This document shows positions 10,513 to 24,100 of a stretch of 64,000 nucleotides of DNA, in pieces (the stretch's first letter is position 1; each line of letters opens with the position of its first letter). Source of the DNA: Pterobdella sp. o SKG-2022 (lineage: Eukaryota > Annelida > Clitellata > Hirudinida > Piscicolidae). The notes beneath the pieces are model-generated. The model saw nothing but the letters and a program-made list of their open reading frames with translations. It was not told the origin of the DNA and made no database searches. The translations under genes and the position numbers were made by a program. The stretch covers positions 2,749,128 through 2,813,127 of the forward strand of contig OZ038324.1 of the NCBI GenBank assembly GCA_964035795.1, read 5' to 3'.

Positions 10513-13500
10513 TTAATTAATAATCACCGGTTCAGAATAGAAGGAATCGGTGGGAGTTAGTGGCATAGTAGGAGGAAACAGCAAACTGGAGGCATGAGAA
10601 TCGGAGTAGCAATTATAGTAGTTGTTATTATTTCCTTTATTGATCTCCAAATCTAGCTCTTTCTTTTTATTATCGGTATTTGAAATCTGGTCAACAATAT
10701 CAGTCAAAGCTTCCACGAAGTTCTCGCTATCTTTTTTGTTATCAAACGTCATAGTATAGGTGGTGCAAGATTTTTTACCTTCGGCAGGAAAAATTTTATG
10801 TAAATTACTGACGGTTGAATTAAAAAACCGGTTTATGTTAGTGACTTTCAAATCTTTTTGTGACCTAATCAGCTGCAAATGACCCTTGAGTAATTTCGTC
10901 TTCTCTAATTGAATCACGTCAGTAGTTTCCTCATAATCACTATTTATATTCTTGTATTCATTATTTCCAACATCGTTTTCAGTATTTTCACTATTATTAT
11001 TATTATTATTATCATTATTATTGTCATTATCATTATTATTATTTTCATTATCATCATCTTTGTTCAAGCTGAAAAATTTGCACATGAGCTTGAAATTATT
11101 GAGTTTATGACTGGAATTATTGCTGTTTGTGTTGAGACTCGAAAGGCCTTGGGAATTCTGTGGAGTTGAAAACTTATTTTAACTTGCGCATTTCAAGCTG
11201 AGAAAGCGCTATATAAATGCTGGAGCCAAAAATCAAAACGAAAGTTGCTACAACCACTATGGCACAGATTAAAATATAAATATGTTATTTTTATAAATAA
11301 AAATATATAAAATACATATTCAAATGAAAAATAAATTTTGGAAAATAATAAAAATGCAATATAGAAAAAACACGTAAAAATAAAACAAAAAATTTTATAA
11401 TTATTTTAGTGCAAATATAAAAAACGCATGATTACGCCAGCGGATAAAAGAGCATTTGGAGGCTTGAAGGGCGACTCTAAAATAACCTCACCATGGCTGA
11501 AGGTCGAACACAAAGATGCAGATGATAGTAATGATGTTGGTGATGATAATGATTCCATGAGAGAGGGTGATAATGATGGTGGTGGCGCTATGGTTTTTTG
11601 GTTCTTCTCAAAGATTGCCTTGAGGGGTTGATAAGTTTGAATAAGTGAACGATTTACACGAATAAGTAAAATAAAACAATGAGTTTTGATAGTAATTATT
11701 TACTTGCATAGCGACGTTTATTCTGGGGTTTCTTTTGGAGTCCTTGCCATCTTTAAGATCAGTTCACAATTTTTAAAAAATCCCAACACACCACCATCAT
11801 TATAAATGACAATCCAAAAAACCATAACCAGCATGGATACCAGAGCAACACACACCATATGATGAACTCACCTGCAAGGTAGAAGCTCACAGGCAGTCCA
11901 GACTCTGAGTATTTCACTTTGATGAAGCTTAATCTGTAACATGGAATTATTTGAATTATTATTAGTAGTAGTAGTAAACGATATAACAAAACAAACATTC
12001 AATTTGTATAATAATTGTTTTATAAAAGCATACAGCCGTCACTGAAAACGGCATTTTTCCTGAAGACAAATTATTTTCACCATTACTAACATAACCCCTA
12101 CCACCACCATCATCATTTTACCACCATCACATATTCCCAACAACTATTGCCATCATCTTTTCAACTCTCATAACCACAACAACTGCTCATCATAACCATC
12201 TTCACCCTCTAATAAAATAACCACAACTCCAAAACCACCTCAACCTTCTATAATACCTGGGATTCTGGCAGAGATCCACACAAAGCCTGATGACCCTCAA
12301 GGCCCTGGTGAGACTCTCATCAAAGCCATGTTTGATAGGCAGAGAGGTAGGTGTCACGAGAGTGCTCGCAGGCGCACTTATGCCCTTTGAGAACGATAAA
12401 CCCCTGTGGTCAGCGTGGTTTGGTATTGGTGTTATCATCTTTATGTCTCATCTATCGAGTTTTTGTTACTATAAAACTTTCTTATAATTGAAAATTATTA
12501 CTTTTTAAATATTTCAAAAACATCAATATTACTTTGACATATGTACAAAATTATAAATTAAACAAATTTAACGTTGAAGCATATGCATAAGTAATGAGTA
12601 TGCATAAATAATGAATATGCATGAGTAATGAACAGAAGTATTGATATACATTTAGCGTCTCTGAACGATGCTTAAGAATCGCTATAAAAGTTGTTTACTA
12701 TTATTATATTATTATGTACCAACTTGTGAGCAGCAAGCAAAGGTGCAAAGTGTTTCAACTCTGCATCTTCAGGCAAAGGCGTGTCTGTGAATGTTTAAAT
12801 GATATACAGTATATATACGTGGTTGAGTCATCTTTGTTGACTGACTGTGGTTGCTGAGGGAGTCGTTGTAGAAGGCTCCATAGACACTTACCAGCTTGTT
12901 CAAGAGGGAACACAGTTTGAGCCATATCCTTAAGTGAATGTTTCATTATCATTATTCCCGCCATCATTTGATTTGAATTTAGTGATTTAAAAATCCATTA
13001 GAAACTTCAAGATTAAATATGAAATTTAAAAAATGTCAAAAAATTTGGCAAAAGCATACTTAGAATTAACCAATGAAGGATGAGCAATAATATTTGGGTT
13101 AATTGCCAGCCAATCAAGATTTATCTTGATAACCGGAAGAAGTGTATGAATAGTACATGAGTCATTGAACGAAGAATCAGCTTTCAGCAACATTTGATCC
13201 AGAACTATCACTGGGAAGATAGGTATGGTTTTGAAGTAATATAATATTAAATGGCCTCAACACAAAACGTTATTTATTTTTTCCAGGTAATGTCTGAAAA
13301 AACGTGAAAACTTCTTGTTTCAAAATCTATTGGTTATCTTGAAGCTCATATCATAAAAAGCTATAATTGAAGTCGAATGTTGGTATTTTAAATAATATTA
13401 TTATTGTTATGATGAAGTCAACATTTAATGACACCAACCAATGAGGTCAACCACAACATCGAACCTCTCAACGCTGTGGTTGAGTTTGTTGTAGGAGTTC

Positions 13501-16500
13501 TTCAGGGTCTGCACATCCTCCTCAAAATCACCTTCAAATGAGTCATCACTTTCCACCTTCATCTTCTTCACCATCCCCACCACGTCACCACCAGCCATAG
13601 CATCCACTGATCTCTTATAACAATCGCTCAACCTGCCCTCCACATGGCAACCATCCTCCACAAACACTGATATCTTATCCTGAAGAGTCTTAATCGCATA
13701 AAAGTTGATTGCAGAGATTTGAAGAAGTTGGAACAAAGAAAACTGAGGGAGGTTTTCGTGGAAGATCTCAATCGCTTTGTCCGCCCTGCTTTTTGCCTTT
13801 TCAACCTCTATTGTTATTTGGTCATTATGCCTTTATAATGTTCCTTATGGCAATACAGATTGAGTAATGGGCCATCAACCCAATGTTGAAAAAATGCTGA
13901 TAAAAACAACAATATTTTTAAATTCTTACAATGAAAGTAAATATATAATAGAAAAAGAATAAATATATACATAGATATAAACGTTAATCTACACTATAAT
14001 ACCAGAACCTTACTCCACACTCTAATACATTAGAGGACCACATCATACTACCAACACACACCTACCCTTACATCACACCACCTCACCAAGTTGCAGATGC
14101 ACAATAGCATGCACTTGCAGGAATAATGAGATCCAACCATTGCTTGCCAGCTTCTGTCTGCTTTCATAACTTTTGATCAAATAATATTGTTGTTATTATT
14201 ATTTTTATGTATTATCGTTTTACGTCCGTTTCTATCTTAACTGGGTTGAACGAGGACTCCTAATGACTCTACAGTCTTTGTTTTAAAACTTCAAAATGAG
14301 ACAAGTTTTTCAAAATACCCTTTATGATTGTCTTAATTTCGCTTGAAAAATTTTACCGTTATGAACTTTCTCAGTTTACCCTTATTTTTATTTTACTCTT
14401 TGCATAATGCTTGGATTCATTGTCTGTTATAAAACCACAAAAGATTATTCAACTACACTGTTTATGTTTGCACTTCAGATAGCGATATATAAATAAAATC
14501 CTTTTTTTTAATTATTATTATTATTATTCTTTATAAGTCTTTGATAATTTTATTCCTTTGAAAACTGTAATTCTTGATATTTTTAGCCTCATCACGATGG
14601 CTTCTTTAACAAGCCTAAACTTATCAAAAAGTTTGGTTCTTAATAGTTGAAAACATTCATAACTTGCCTCATTTTGATGTTTCAAAAACAAGAAACATTT
14701 TGAATAAATATTTACATGAAATGTATTACAAAAATTATTATTGATATTATTATTCTTATTTAAATAAAAGCATAATAACAACATAAGAGACGCACCCATC
14801 TTTTGATATTTTAGAGTAGAACTTTTGGAGGTTATATTCTGCAACTGTGGTCATTGAAACATGCATATACAAGCAGATCAATTGCAAATAACATCAAAAT
14901 TAAAACCCCAAAACAGCAACAAATTAGCAATCAGAGCTACAAACACCCTTCATCGCACTTCTATCTCTTGATCCACCAAACGCACCTTTCAATCCCAGCC
15001 AGCCCTACCCTTCGCACTTCCCTACCTCTCAACCCAAACTCACCAGGAAATGGATACTTGAGAGAAATGGCGCGGATGTGGTGGTAGATGGACGACAACT
15101 TGTTCCCCTTGTTCATTTCCAAGATGGCTATTTGGTTGTATGGCTGGCCTGGTGGTTTTTTTAAGGTTCGTTTAAATAAGATATAAAAATTTTTTTATCA
15201 TGTATTACAGATGTTATCAAACCAACTTTGAAACTGATATTTATTATATTAATATTTATATTAATAATGATTATATTTAAATTTGAATATTCTTGAAATC
15301 ACATCATCAAATACAAAATACAAGACAAATAATATAATAACGAATTCTTTTGAACAGTAAGTGATTTTAAACCATTGTAAGGCAGCAGATCTGAGGCTTG
15401 GCAATAGTAGGACAGAGCTTGATCGTTTGAGCCTCTGTATCTTGCTATGATTTGAATAATAAGCAATATATGAATCGGTATTGTAAACATGTTAAATTAA
15501 TAAAGCACTTATGAGCCGCTAAGTGCTTAACATGAACTTCATGAAATTATAGGCCTTTCAGCTCTTGTGCCACAATTATCTAGATTTATTGGGAGCATGA
15601 ATTAAAGTGGTATGCAAAGAATAGAGCTTTCATTCATTCAAATTTAAATAAAAATGCATGCAACTATAATCAAGTTTTGCTAAATACATCTTCATCTTCA
15701 TCATCATCATGATATTATATATAAGCATAAAATAAGCAATAACTACCTAAGTCTCCCAAGTGCACTAGGCAGTCCTGACACAAGTACAAGCAGGAGTTTT
15801 TGTTTGCCTGCTTGCCCTTCTTGTTACCTATGGTATAAGTATTATTATTATACTCGTTTAAAGTCTTTTTCTTCCTTTATATGTGGTTAGACTTATATGG
15901 TAGGGTTTAAAAGCCTTTCGACAGGTGGCGTAAAACATCAAAAAATAATAAATAAACCAATCAGCCAGAAAACTAATCATTTTAACATTCGAGTTTTTAA
16001 CAATTCATTCACAATTATGACTAACCACTGAATAATATTATGCTTCATAACAGCATATGAACAGATTCAGGTTTTTTTACGTAACTATTTATGCAAAACA
16101 CTTCTTGTTTTTAAAAATTCAATGGTTTAACCCTATAAAGATAAGACTATGAAAAAAATGAATGATGCTGAGGCAAGTCTTTATGACAATAATCATAATA
16201 CTCAACAACAAAAACAACAACCAATTGTTTTTAAATACTAAGGTGAGCATGTAAAGATATAACATACTTTTGTTGAAGATGATGAAGTTGTTGACGTCAG
16301 AGCTGATGGATGGAATCACCATGCTGAATGTTGATAAGATCTCATTCAAAAACTGTCAGTGGTGAAGATGATGGAGGTGGTGGTAGTGATTATGATTGAC
16401 TGAAAATTATAAGTTTGGAGATTGTGGTTGCGGAGTGTGATAAGGGTGGTTGTGAAGATTATATGTTGAAAATGGCAATCATAGTGATGCTGCTGATGTT

Positions 16501-17363
16501 TTCATGTATTCAAGAAATATATCAAAAAACAATATTTTAAAATGCATTTGAACTTGTGATACAAATGATAGACCAAAAAGTTCTTCTTTACTAGTTTCAA
16601 GCCAGATTTTATATATATATTTAAATGGAAGGTTATTTTTTTATATTAGATTAAAAGCTACTTAAAATGATGCTTATTAACTCTGTAAATATAATAAATA
16701 ATTTTGCTTTTCTTAACAGATAATAGAAAATTTAAGATTATAAGCTTGTGCAAAATTATTTAAGATTTGATTGATGTCACTCAAAGCACTTAGTGAGAAC
16801 TTGCCAACAGGTGCACTCTATTCGCAACACTAAAAACCACGAAAGTCTGAGTTTTTGTAGTAAAATATTTGCATTCATTTAAGTACATTACATACCTGCA
16901 CATAGAAGCCTATGGAAGCATGCAAGAAAGAATTCATGTTGTTATGAGAAGATTCCTTCATTTTTTTCTTTTTTCAAATTAAATATTTAGTGAAAAAGTA
17001 ATCTTTAATTTTGAAGTAGAATTGAATTTAATTGAAATTTTATTAAATGATTAATTAATAAAAATTAAACACCTGCTTGTCTTTGTTTTGCAGCTGCAGT
17101 TCATTTATTGTCTTTTTGAATGAAGACCATAGTTTTTGTTCGAGTTTAAGATTTAAACTATCTTCTAGATTTGTCAACAGTTTTAACTTATAGGCAGATC
17201 TTTGATTAAAAGTGCCTTCATCTGCACTAAATTTTGCTGAAAATTAAATATATACTCATAAAATTCAATAATTTTTCAATACAGAAAAGATTCGTTTTAT
17301 TCAAAATTATAATATTAGGTGAACTTACAATCCCGTGAATATGTTATTTGATTTTTATTTGCT
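10513..17363 (-). CDS. SMG7: SMG7, nonsense-mediated decay factor (5' exon missing)
   Basis: Adaptor that binds phosphorylated UPF1 and feeds transcripts into decay; cytoplasmic. Exons: 17363-17329, 17236-17073, 16967-16896, 16352-16268, 15827-15747, 15444-15373, 15148-15044, 14844-14796, 14160-14087, 13807-13439, 13210-13060, 12928-12819, 12784-12724, 12403-12257, 11933-11872, 11750-11704, 11618-11406 or 11436; phases all fit. The 14-3-3-like/TPR domain is clear (EQKLWSSFKK, GFYVQFLNEILSTF, CLVHLGDLARYRG, GQPYNQIAILEMNKGNKL, KYPFPVAEYNLQKF). The Lys in SFKK and the Arg in LARYR match the phosphoserine-pocket positions known in human SMG7. The helical-hairpin domain follows (LLPVIKINLDWLAINP, IWLKLCSLLNKL, TPLPEDAELKHF, GLSFSKG). 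The gene either stops at 11406 or splices (GC|GTAATC donor) to an in-phase Asn/Asp-rich exon 11157-10513 that ends the protein. I could not place the initiator exon. Confidence 0.87.
11199..11230 (+). repeat. SINE-tail-like fragment
   Basis: The sequence gagaaagcgctatataaatg resembles the 3' part of the tRNA-derived SINE at 31380-31570 (aaagcgctttataaatac). It lies in the last presumed SMG7 intron. It is short, so it could also be a chance match. Confidence 0.35.
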
Positions 17364-17823
17364 CTGCAATGATATATTAAAAAAGATTAAGAAACTAACT
17401 TACACGATTTAAAAAGACAAACGGATTAATTATAAACAAAATGAAATAAAAGGTACTTTAGGTGTTTAGCCTTGATCATAGTGCAGTTGAACGGGTTTTT
17501 ATTTATTTTTCATTTAAAGATGTTGTTTGTTTTTGAGAATATTATCTCACAAAATTTTCATCACGCCATAGAAGTATTAAAAGATTAATTCAGTTTTAGA
17601 TTGACACTTTACTAAAATACCAAATTGCAGATTCTAAAATCTTGAATAGTCATATCACTTTTCAAAAAGATTTAACTAAAAATTTTAAAAAAGTATACAC
17701 AAAAAAAAATTTATATGATAATTTTAAAATAATTAAACTTAATCTCTATAAACAAAAAATATAATGAATATAATTAAAAAATTTTTGCGCCTCTCTTATT
17801 AGCTTCGTTGTTTTGCATTGGTT

Positions 17824-17833
17824 CCGCCATCTT
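17824..17833 (+). promoter_or_regulatory. YY1-type site between SMG7 and KMT2E
   Basis: CCGCCATCTT, a full match to CCGCCATNTT, lies in the head-to-head gap between the first recognised SMG7 exon (17363) and the KMT2E start (18170). On the minus strand it reads AAGATGGCGG and overlaps an ATG opening an 18-codon frame (17836-17780). That frame ends without a visible donor, so it may be an upstream ORF rather than the SMG7 start. Confidence 0.4.
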
Positions 17834-18169
17834 TGCTTATTTTTGAATAATTTTTTTCTTGGATTTGGCTGAAAATCTAATATCAGCAGTTTTTTACAAG
17901 TCATTACTATTTGAAAAATATATAGTAAAATTCATTGAATTACTTCAAAGCAGTGTTGCATCGTTTTTTTTGATCCACAAAAGAGGCTTTCAGCTTTGAA
18001 TTTTGCGTCAAAACTGGTTACCCCCGCCTTTTTTATTAGTTTCAATCTTATAATTTGAAGATCTTTTATTTTGTTGAAATTGACGATGATATGTAAATAA
18101 AACTTTAATTTGTGTTCGTGATCTTACATTTTTGATTAGAAAGAATATTTTTTGCTTGATAGATTGCTG

Positions 18170-21100
18170 ATGAACTCTTTGGCTTACAATCGTTCAGACT
18201 ACGGAAATACAAACATAGATATGGCGTGAGTAATTTCCATCATTGCTTTTTGATAACGGTTCAAATTTAAGAGTACAATTTATTTCATAATTTATCCATT
18301 AATGAAAAGCGTCTGTACAAGTTATTTCATGGTGCTCATTCTGATTTTAATTGCAAAACTCATTTTCATTTGATTAAATGTTGCTTTTATTTATAAAGGT
18401 ACGATGCGAATGACGAAGCGGAGATAGATCGATATTATTCTGTTTTATCCACCAATAATAGTTTCCAAGTCAATAAATATTGTTTACCATACATAGTGAG
18501 TTGGTTTTAAAAATTTTTTAAAATCTTTTTGCTAAATTTTCTGTTTATAAATGCATTATAGTTTAAAGTTTATTTGTTCTAGCACTAAATAATTTTTACA
18601 ATCAACTATTCAAAGGATCATTGCTATGCATCTAACCTTCCAACAACCTCATTCGAATACTCAAGCAACAACAGAGATGTCACTCCACCCCTTCCTCTCA
18701 CTGAACCACTTCCCTCCTTTGCAGACATTGATGACTTCAACATAAGGCAACAACAACAACATATATACTCACAACAACAAGCCAGTAACAACTACAACAA
18801 GAACAACAATGCAGAGGTTGATCCATATGAAGGTAGTGTGACCAGGTGTGTCTGTGACTTTCTACACGATGATGGATATATGATCTGTTGTGACCGTTGT
18901 GGGTAAGTGCCGCTTTCTTTACTTATCATTATAGTTATATTTAATAAATCTGTTGAATAATATAATATGCAATATGACTAAATTCTTTCCTCAATGATAG
19001 ATCATTTTTCATTCATCTATCTTCTATCATATAACTCATAAAATTTCATTTATTTGAATAAAGTTATAATTTATCACTGGTTCAACAAAATCATTCTACC
19101 ATAATGCTTACATCAACTTGTGTAGTTTGTGCTCTATTTGAATCTTATATGATGAAGTTGGCATGCTTGTAAATTAACCTCATATACATCTTGATAGTTT
19201 AATCACCTTTGGTTTTTAATTTTTCGAAATTGACTTATTTATAATTTTTAAAAAGCTCTATTTTTACATATATTATTTGAGCAAACAAAATTCTCATGAT
19301 AGAGGCATACATCATTTTGAAGCCTGAGTTGCTAATAGTATAAGATAAAAGTAAGAACTACTCATGTTTAAAGTTTCATTTCTATGTTTAACATTCATAT
19401 TAATAAAATAAACCATTGATGGTTAACTAATGATCACAATTCTATACATATTTTAAAAATTTTGTTATATGAATAAGTATGTTAGTGGTCTTCTCAAACA
19501 CATGTCACTCAGTAAATATCAAAAAAAATTTACAACTTCGTTTCTGCTGACAAAACAATAGTTTATTCACTTTCAAATAGCTGACACAATATAACCAAAA
19601 AAATATGTAATATACTTGAACCCACTAGTCATGAAAACATCAGACATAAATAATGGTCATCATTACAGAGTTTGGCAGCATGTGGATTGCATGGGGGTGG
19701 ATCGTAAAAGGATACCTGACTCATACTTGTGCGAGTTGTGTCTGCCTAGGCCTGTGGATAAGAGGCGGGCTGTAAGGATTCAGTCAAAGAAGAAAGAACA
19801 GATGGAGATGGGTTAGTTCTTTTATGTATACATTTAGTAATAAAAAAAATTTTTAGCTTCTGAGTTCAAAAATAAAGATTTTATTGATTTACTAATTGCG
19901 AAAACTTCATCATCAATCTATCTATTCACAATTAAATACAAGCACTCAAAAGCATGCATGCAACACTGTCACAACAGAGGAGTCATCAGCAGGCAGTGGT
20001 GAGGACAGTGGAATGGAGGAGAGGAAGGTGAACAGACGCCGACGTAACAGGAAAGACAGTCGCAAGAAAGTGGACAAAGGCAAACCTAGAAAGCGCACTT
20101 CTTCTGGCATGGGGGCTGATAGCAAGGTTGGTGGGATGGGTTTCCATAAGGTTGTGTATTTATGTTTGCGTTCATCTGTATCACCTCATTTGAAGGAGAA
20201 TGCATAAAAACTGAATTTTGAGGGTTAATTTGTATACATACAACCCATGCTAGTATAGAAACACAGTTCAATGTATGAGACAAAAGACGTTAAAGGAATA
20301 ATAATGAAAAATGATGATAATTATATATAAAAAGTTTTCCAACATGTTCACATAGGACCTACATTGAAACAATGAAAATAGATTGCGCCAATTAAAATCT
20401 CAAAGCAGTGAATTAAAAGCACCATTATGTTATATGGTATGCAACATGGCCCAGCAGATAGAGCAGAAGAGACCCAAACAACAACATGGCACCTTGAGTG
20501 ACTCTGACAACAGTGCTGTCGAGAGATGGAATGATAAACAAGTTATTATTGCTTTTATTGTTGTGATAGTATCAATTATTATGATTTTTTTCTACAAATA
20601 TGATTGAAAAATAAAGTGAATCATTCACTAAAAAAAAGCATTAAAAGGATTTCATTTGATTTTCATTGTTGTCTGTATTGTTGCGTTCATCATCATTATT
20701 TGATTTGTTTCTTCCATATTACATTTTTAAGCCAATAAGCTCCAAGATTGCATAGTCTTCAGTTATCCTCTTCATAATCATTGCCATAGTCTTAGTGTTA
20801 TTGTTATATATCTTCTATATTATTATTAATGATGCAATCCCTTGTAAATGGTAACCAGGGTTTGGAAGGTGATGATGGCTTGACTTCCATAGACGGCAAG
20901 AACACCTACTCTCCTGAGGTGCTCAACATTCTCATGATGAAGGTGATTAATGTGTGATGGTGATGGTATAATTGCTATTATAGTTTTACGGTAGTAGTTG
21001 CTGTTATGTTCTAGTGGTGGTAATTTTAGAATAGGCTGCAATTTTTCTACCTTTTTATTAAAAGCTTCAAATCAGATATGCATTTAATATATAATTTAAT

Positions 21101-24100
21101 AAATCTTCATTATAGTAATTAACTGTAGAGTTGCTGAGCTGACCATGAATCACATGATGTGTCATCATCCGAACTTGATACCAAGAATAACCTGATATTT
21201 ATTTTAGTTAAAAAGTAATAAAAATGAATAATAACACGAACCTCACAGGCAAAGTCGACCTCAGTAAACAGCACAGCCCTCTCAGTGGTGAGGCAGCAGT
21301 TGCAGAGGAAGCCCTTCACTGTGGTGCAGTACCATGATGATGCCTCCAAGGTTATTCATTGAGGATGTTGTTGTTGGGTGCTATGCTCATTGATGCATAT
21401 AGAAACAAAAAAATTTCTCTGCATCAATATGACTCATTTTTATGATGTGCTTTTATTTGTATCAGGTTGACATGATGATGATGATGATAAGGGTGTTCAA
21501 GCATTAAACACTATTTGTGTGTATACTAGCATCACATTATTTAAGAAATTGAAAATCACAATGATGCACTAACTTGAGCAGGGCTTGGAGGCGATTGAGA
21601 ACATCAAGGCAAACCAGGCAGTGGTAGAGTACAATGGACACACCCTGATGAGAAAGGACTATGAGAGGCACTCAGACCTGTAAGTTGTGTGTGGTTTAGG
21701 GGGTGCTTGGGTGGGCTTGTCTGTTTGCTTGGATTGTTTAATGTACAACCATTTGGACAACAAGGATTTTGGGTTTTATTAGCTTCATTGATTGACATAT
21801 TTAGTTTCATTCGTTTTTCTTTTGGAATATGGTGTGTTGAATATTGGTATGTTGAGTTGATAGGTATGATTAGCTGGTTGTTATGATGGGTGTATTGTTT
21901 TGAACATCAGTGATATCCTCTGAAGATACATCTTACCACAATAATAGTTATAAATAAATCCACCAACAGTTTATGACTTAAAATTAAAATTCACCTCCAT
22001 GCACCCAGGTCATACCCCTTCACTGTGTGTTACATGGGCATCAATGGCCTCGAGCTATGTGTTGACTCTTCCAAGTGTGACAACGAGGCCAAGTACATCA
22101 GGAGGTCGTGCACTCCTAATGCTAAGGTGATTATAGTTCTTATGCTGTGTAGACGATGTGTGATGTTTTATTCTTTAATCTGTATGGTGTTATGATAGGT
22201 GGTGATAATGAATAATAAAGGGATGATATGTGTCTTTGATTTACTTTTTGTATTTATGTTATAATAATATTCAAGGTGTTATTAAGGATTTAATTACCAA
22301 ACTTGAATTTTGTTAGCATGTTATGTGTTGTATTGATATTGTACATCGATGAATTAGTAACTGTATATCATAGATTTATATAATGTGTTTATCAAATTCA
22401 TTTCAGCCATTAATTAGGACATATTTTTCAATAAGTCAGTCTCATCACAAAACTTCAACCTCAGGCCAACACATAAAAACCTGAAGTTTCTATCTGTTAA
22501 TTCATCATCGATCATAAATATTTAACACAAGGTTTCTCAAAAAATATTGAATCTTAATAATTTTATAGCACCTTAAAGTAACATGTGATAATATAATATA
22601 ACGTGATGGCTCACAGGTGGTGCACATTTTGGAGAAAACAGGCCTGAGGTTCTTCATCTGTGCAACCAAGGCCATCCCTGCTGGTCAGTCACTTTTTGAC
22701 CCATTCATGCACATCGATCATCATTACCATTGGAGATGATGTTACATAGCTTGTAGTTTTAAAAACATTAATTGAGGATTCATACATTTATTTATAATAA
22801 AAGCTTTAATTTTCGATAAGTATAGCTTTATCATAAAACGTGATGTTTTTAAAATTTAATTATTATACAAAATATACATAAGATGTCCTTGAATAGTTTA
22901 CTTTTATTATACAACTTTATTCACCTCATAAGGCTTCAAACATTATTTATTTATGTTTTCCGTCGTGAGATATAGATTAACAGTTGTGAATGCTGATACA
23001 CAGGCAAAGAAATTACCATTCCCTTCTATTTTGACTACAACCGAAGTGATGTATCGGTACAGTGCCACTGTGGCAAACCTAACTGCCTCATCTCAAAGTC
23101 TCAACCACCTTCTTCCCCTTCCAACAAACCAGTCAGGTGAGTGCTTCAACTTGCCTTGATCTTTCAATTATACAAAATATCACTAATATTATGTTTGTTT
23201 TGTGTGGTTCTAAATTGAATGGCAGTCTGTGCATTGATGCTAAGCGTTATATGGTATGCTATAGACAAACATTGTTACACATCCGCATCTGTTTGACGCC
23301 CCATAGACAAAGCAAAAAGAAAGGTCATGACAGTGACACAGAAGGTGCAACATCTCCGAGGAAGAAGTCTGAGAGTATGGATGCCATGCATGAAGAAGTG
23401 AAGACGTCCTCGGGCAGGGTGGTCAAGCCCCCAAAGAATCGAGGGGCTCTCGGGGAATACCACCATGCCACTGAACCACTACACAACTCCATCACCACCA
23501 CCATCAACACTCTCATTAAGGTTTTCTTATGGTTGAATGTTGCTTTGATGCTGTTTGTTTAGACTTGCTTTTATTACTAGTTTTTTGGTGGAAAATGTAG
23601 TTATAGTTTAAATAGTTGAATTTATATTGAAATTACCAATAATGATGAGTATGTGTCATAAACACCACAGCAATCTTCCTCATCAAACACCAATAACAAC
23701 ATCAGTGATGACATCGATCTTCTCAAACAACTCTCCTCATCCATCAATGTCGACAAGACAACCGGTGATGATGTCAAGCCAAAGAATGAAGCTGATAAAA
23801 CAACTGATAAACATGATGAAGTCAAAACAGCTGTTGAAAGTGAGAAAGGGGCAGATAAAGGAAAGGTGATGAAAGGAAAAGTTGTACAACACAATAAGAA
23901 CAAAGTGACCAAGCCAAAGGAAGAGGTTGAGGAGAAGGAGGAGAAAGAAGAGAAAGCTGAGGATGTTGAAAACAAGGTGTGCTCATAATTTTGGGAACTT
24001 ATCTTTTTATCAACATTTTGTTATATATTTAATTCCAATCTAATTAAAGTTGATATTTAAATAATATAAAGTCAAATCAATGACGTGTATGGTTATTGTG

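Noticed and set aside
10513..11085. Stand-alone Asn/Asp-rich gene
   Set aside because: The frame is open upstream of its first Met to a good acceptor at 11158 that is in phase with SMG7, so it is more likely the SMG7 terminal exon; kept as an alternative.
11428..11631. Plus-strand 67-residue frame with an acidic middle
   Set aside because: Antisense to the in-phase SMG7 exon 11618-11406.
16896..16909. 14-bp microexon of SMG7 (acceptor at 16910)
   Set aside because: Extending upstream to the acceptor at 16968 keeps frame and aligns better with the family (NNMNSFLHASIGFYVQ), so a 72-bp exon is preferred.
17780..17836. SMG7 start codon at the ATGGCGG overlapping the YY1-type site
   Set aside because: The frame stops after 18 codons with no GT donor before the stop.
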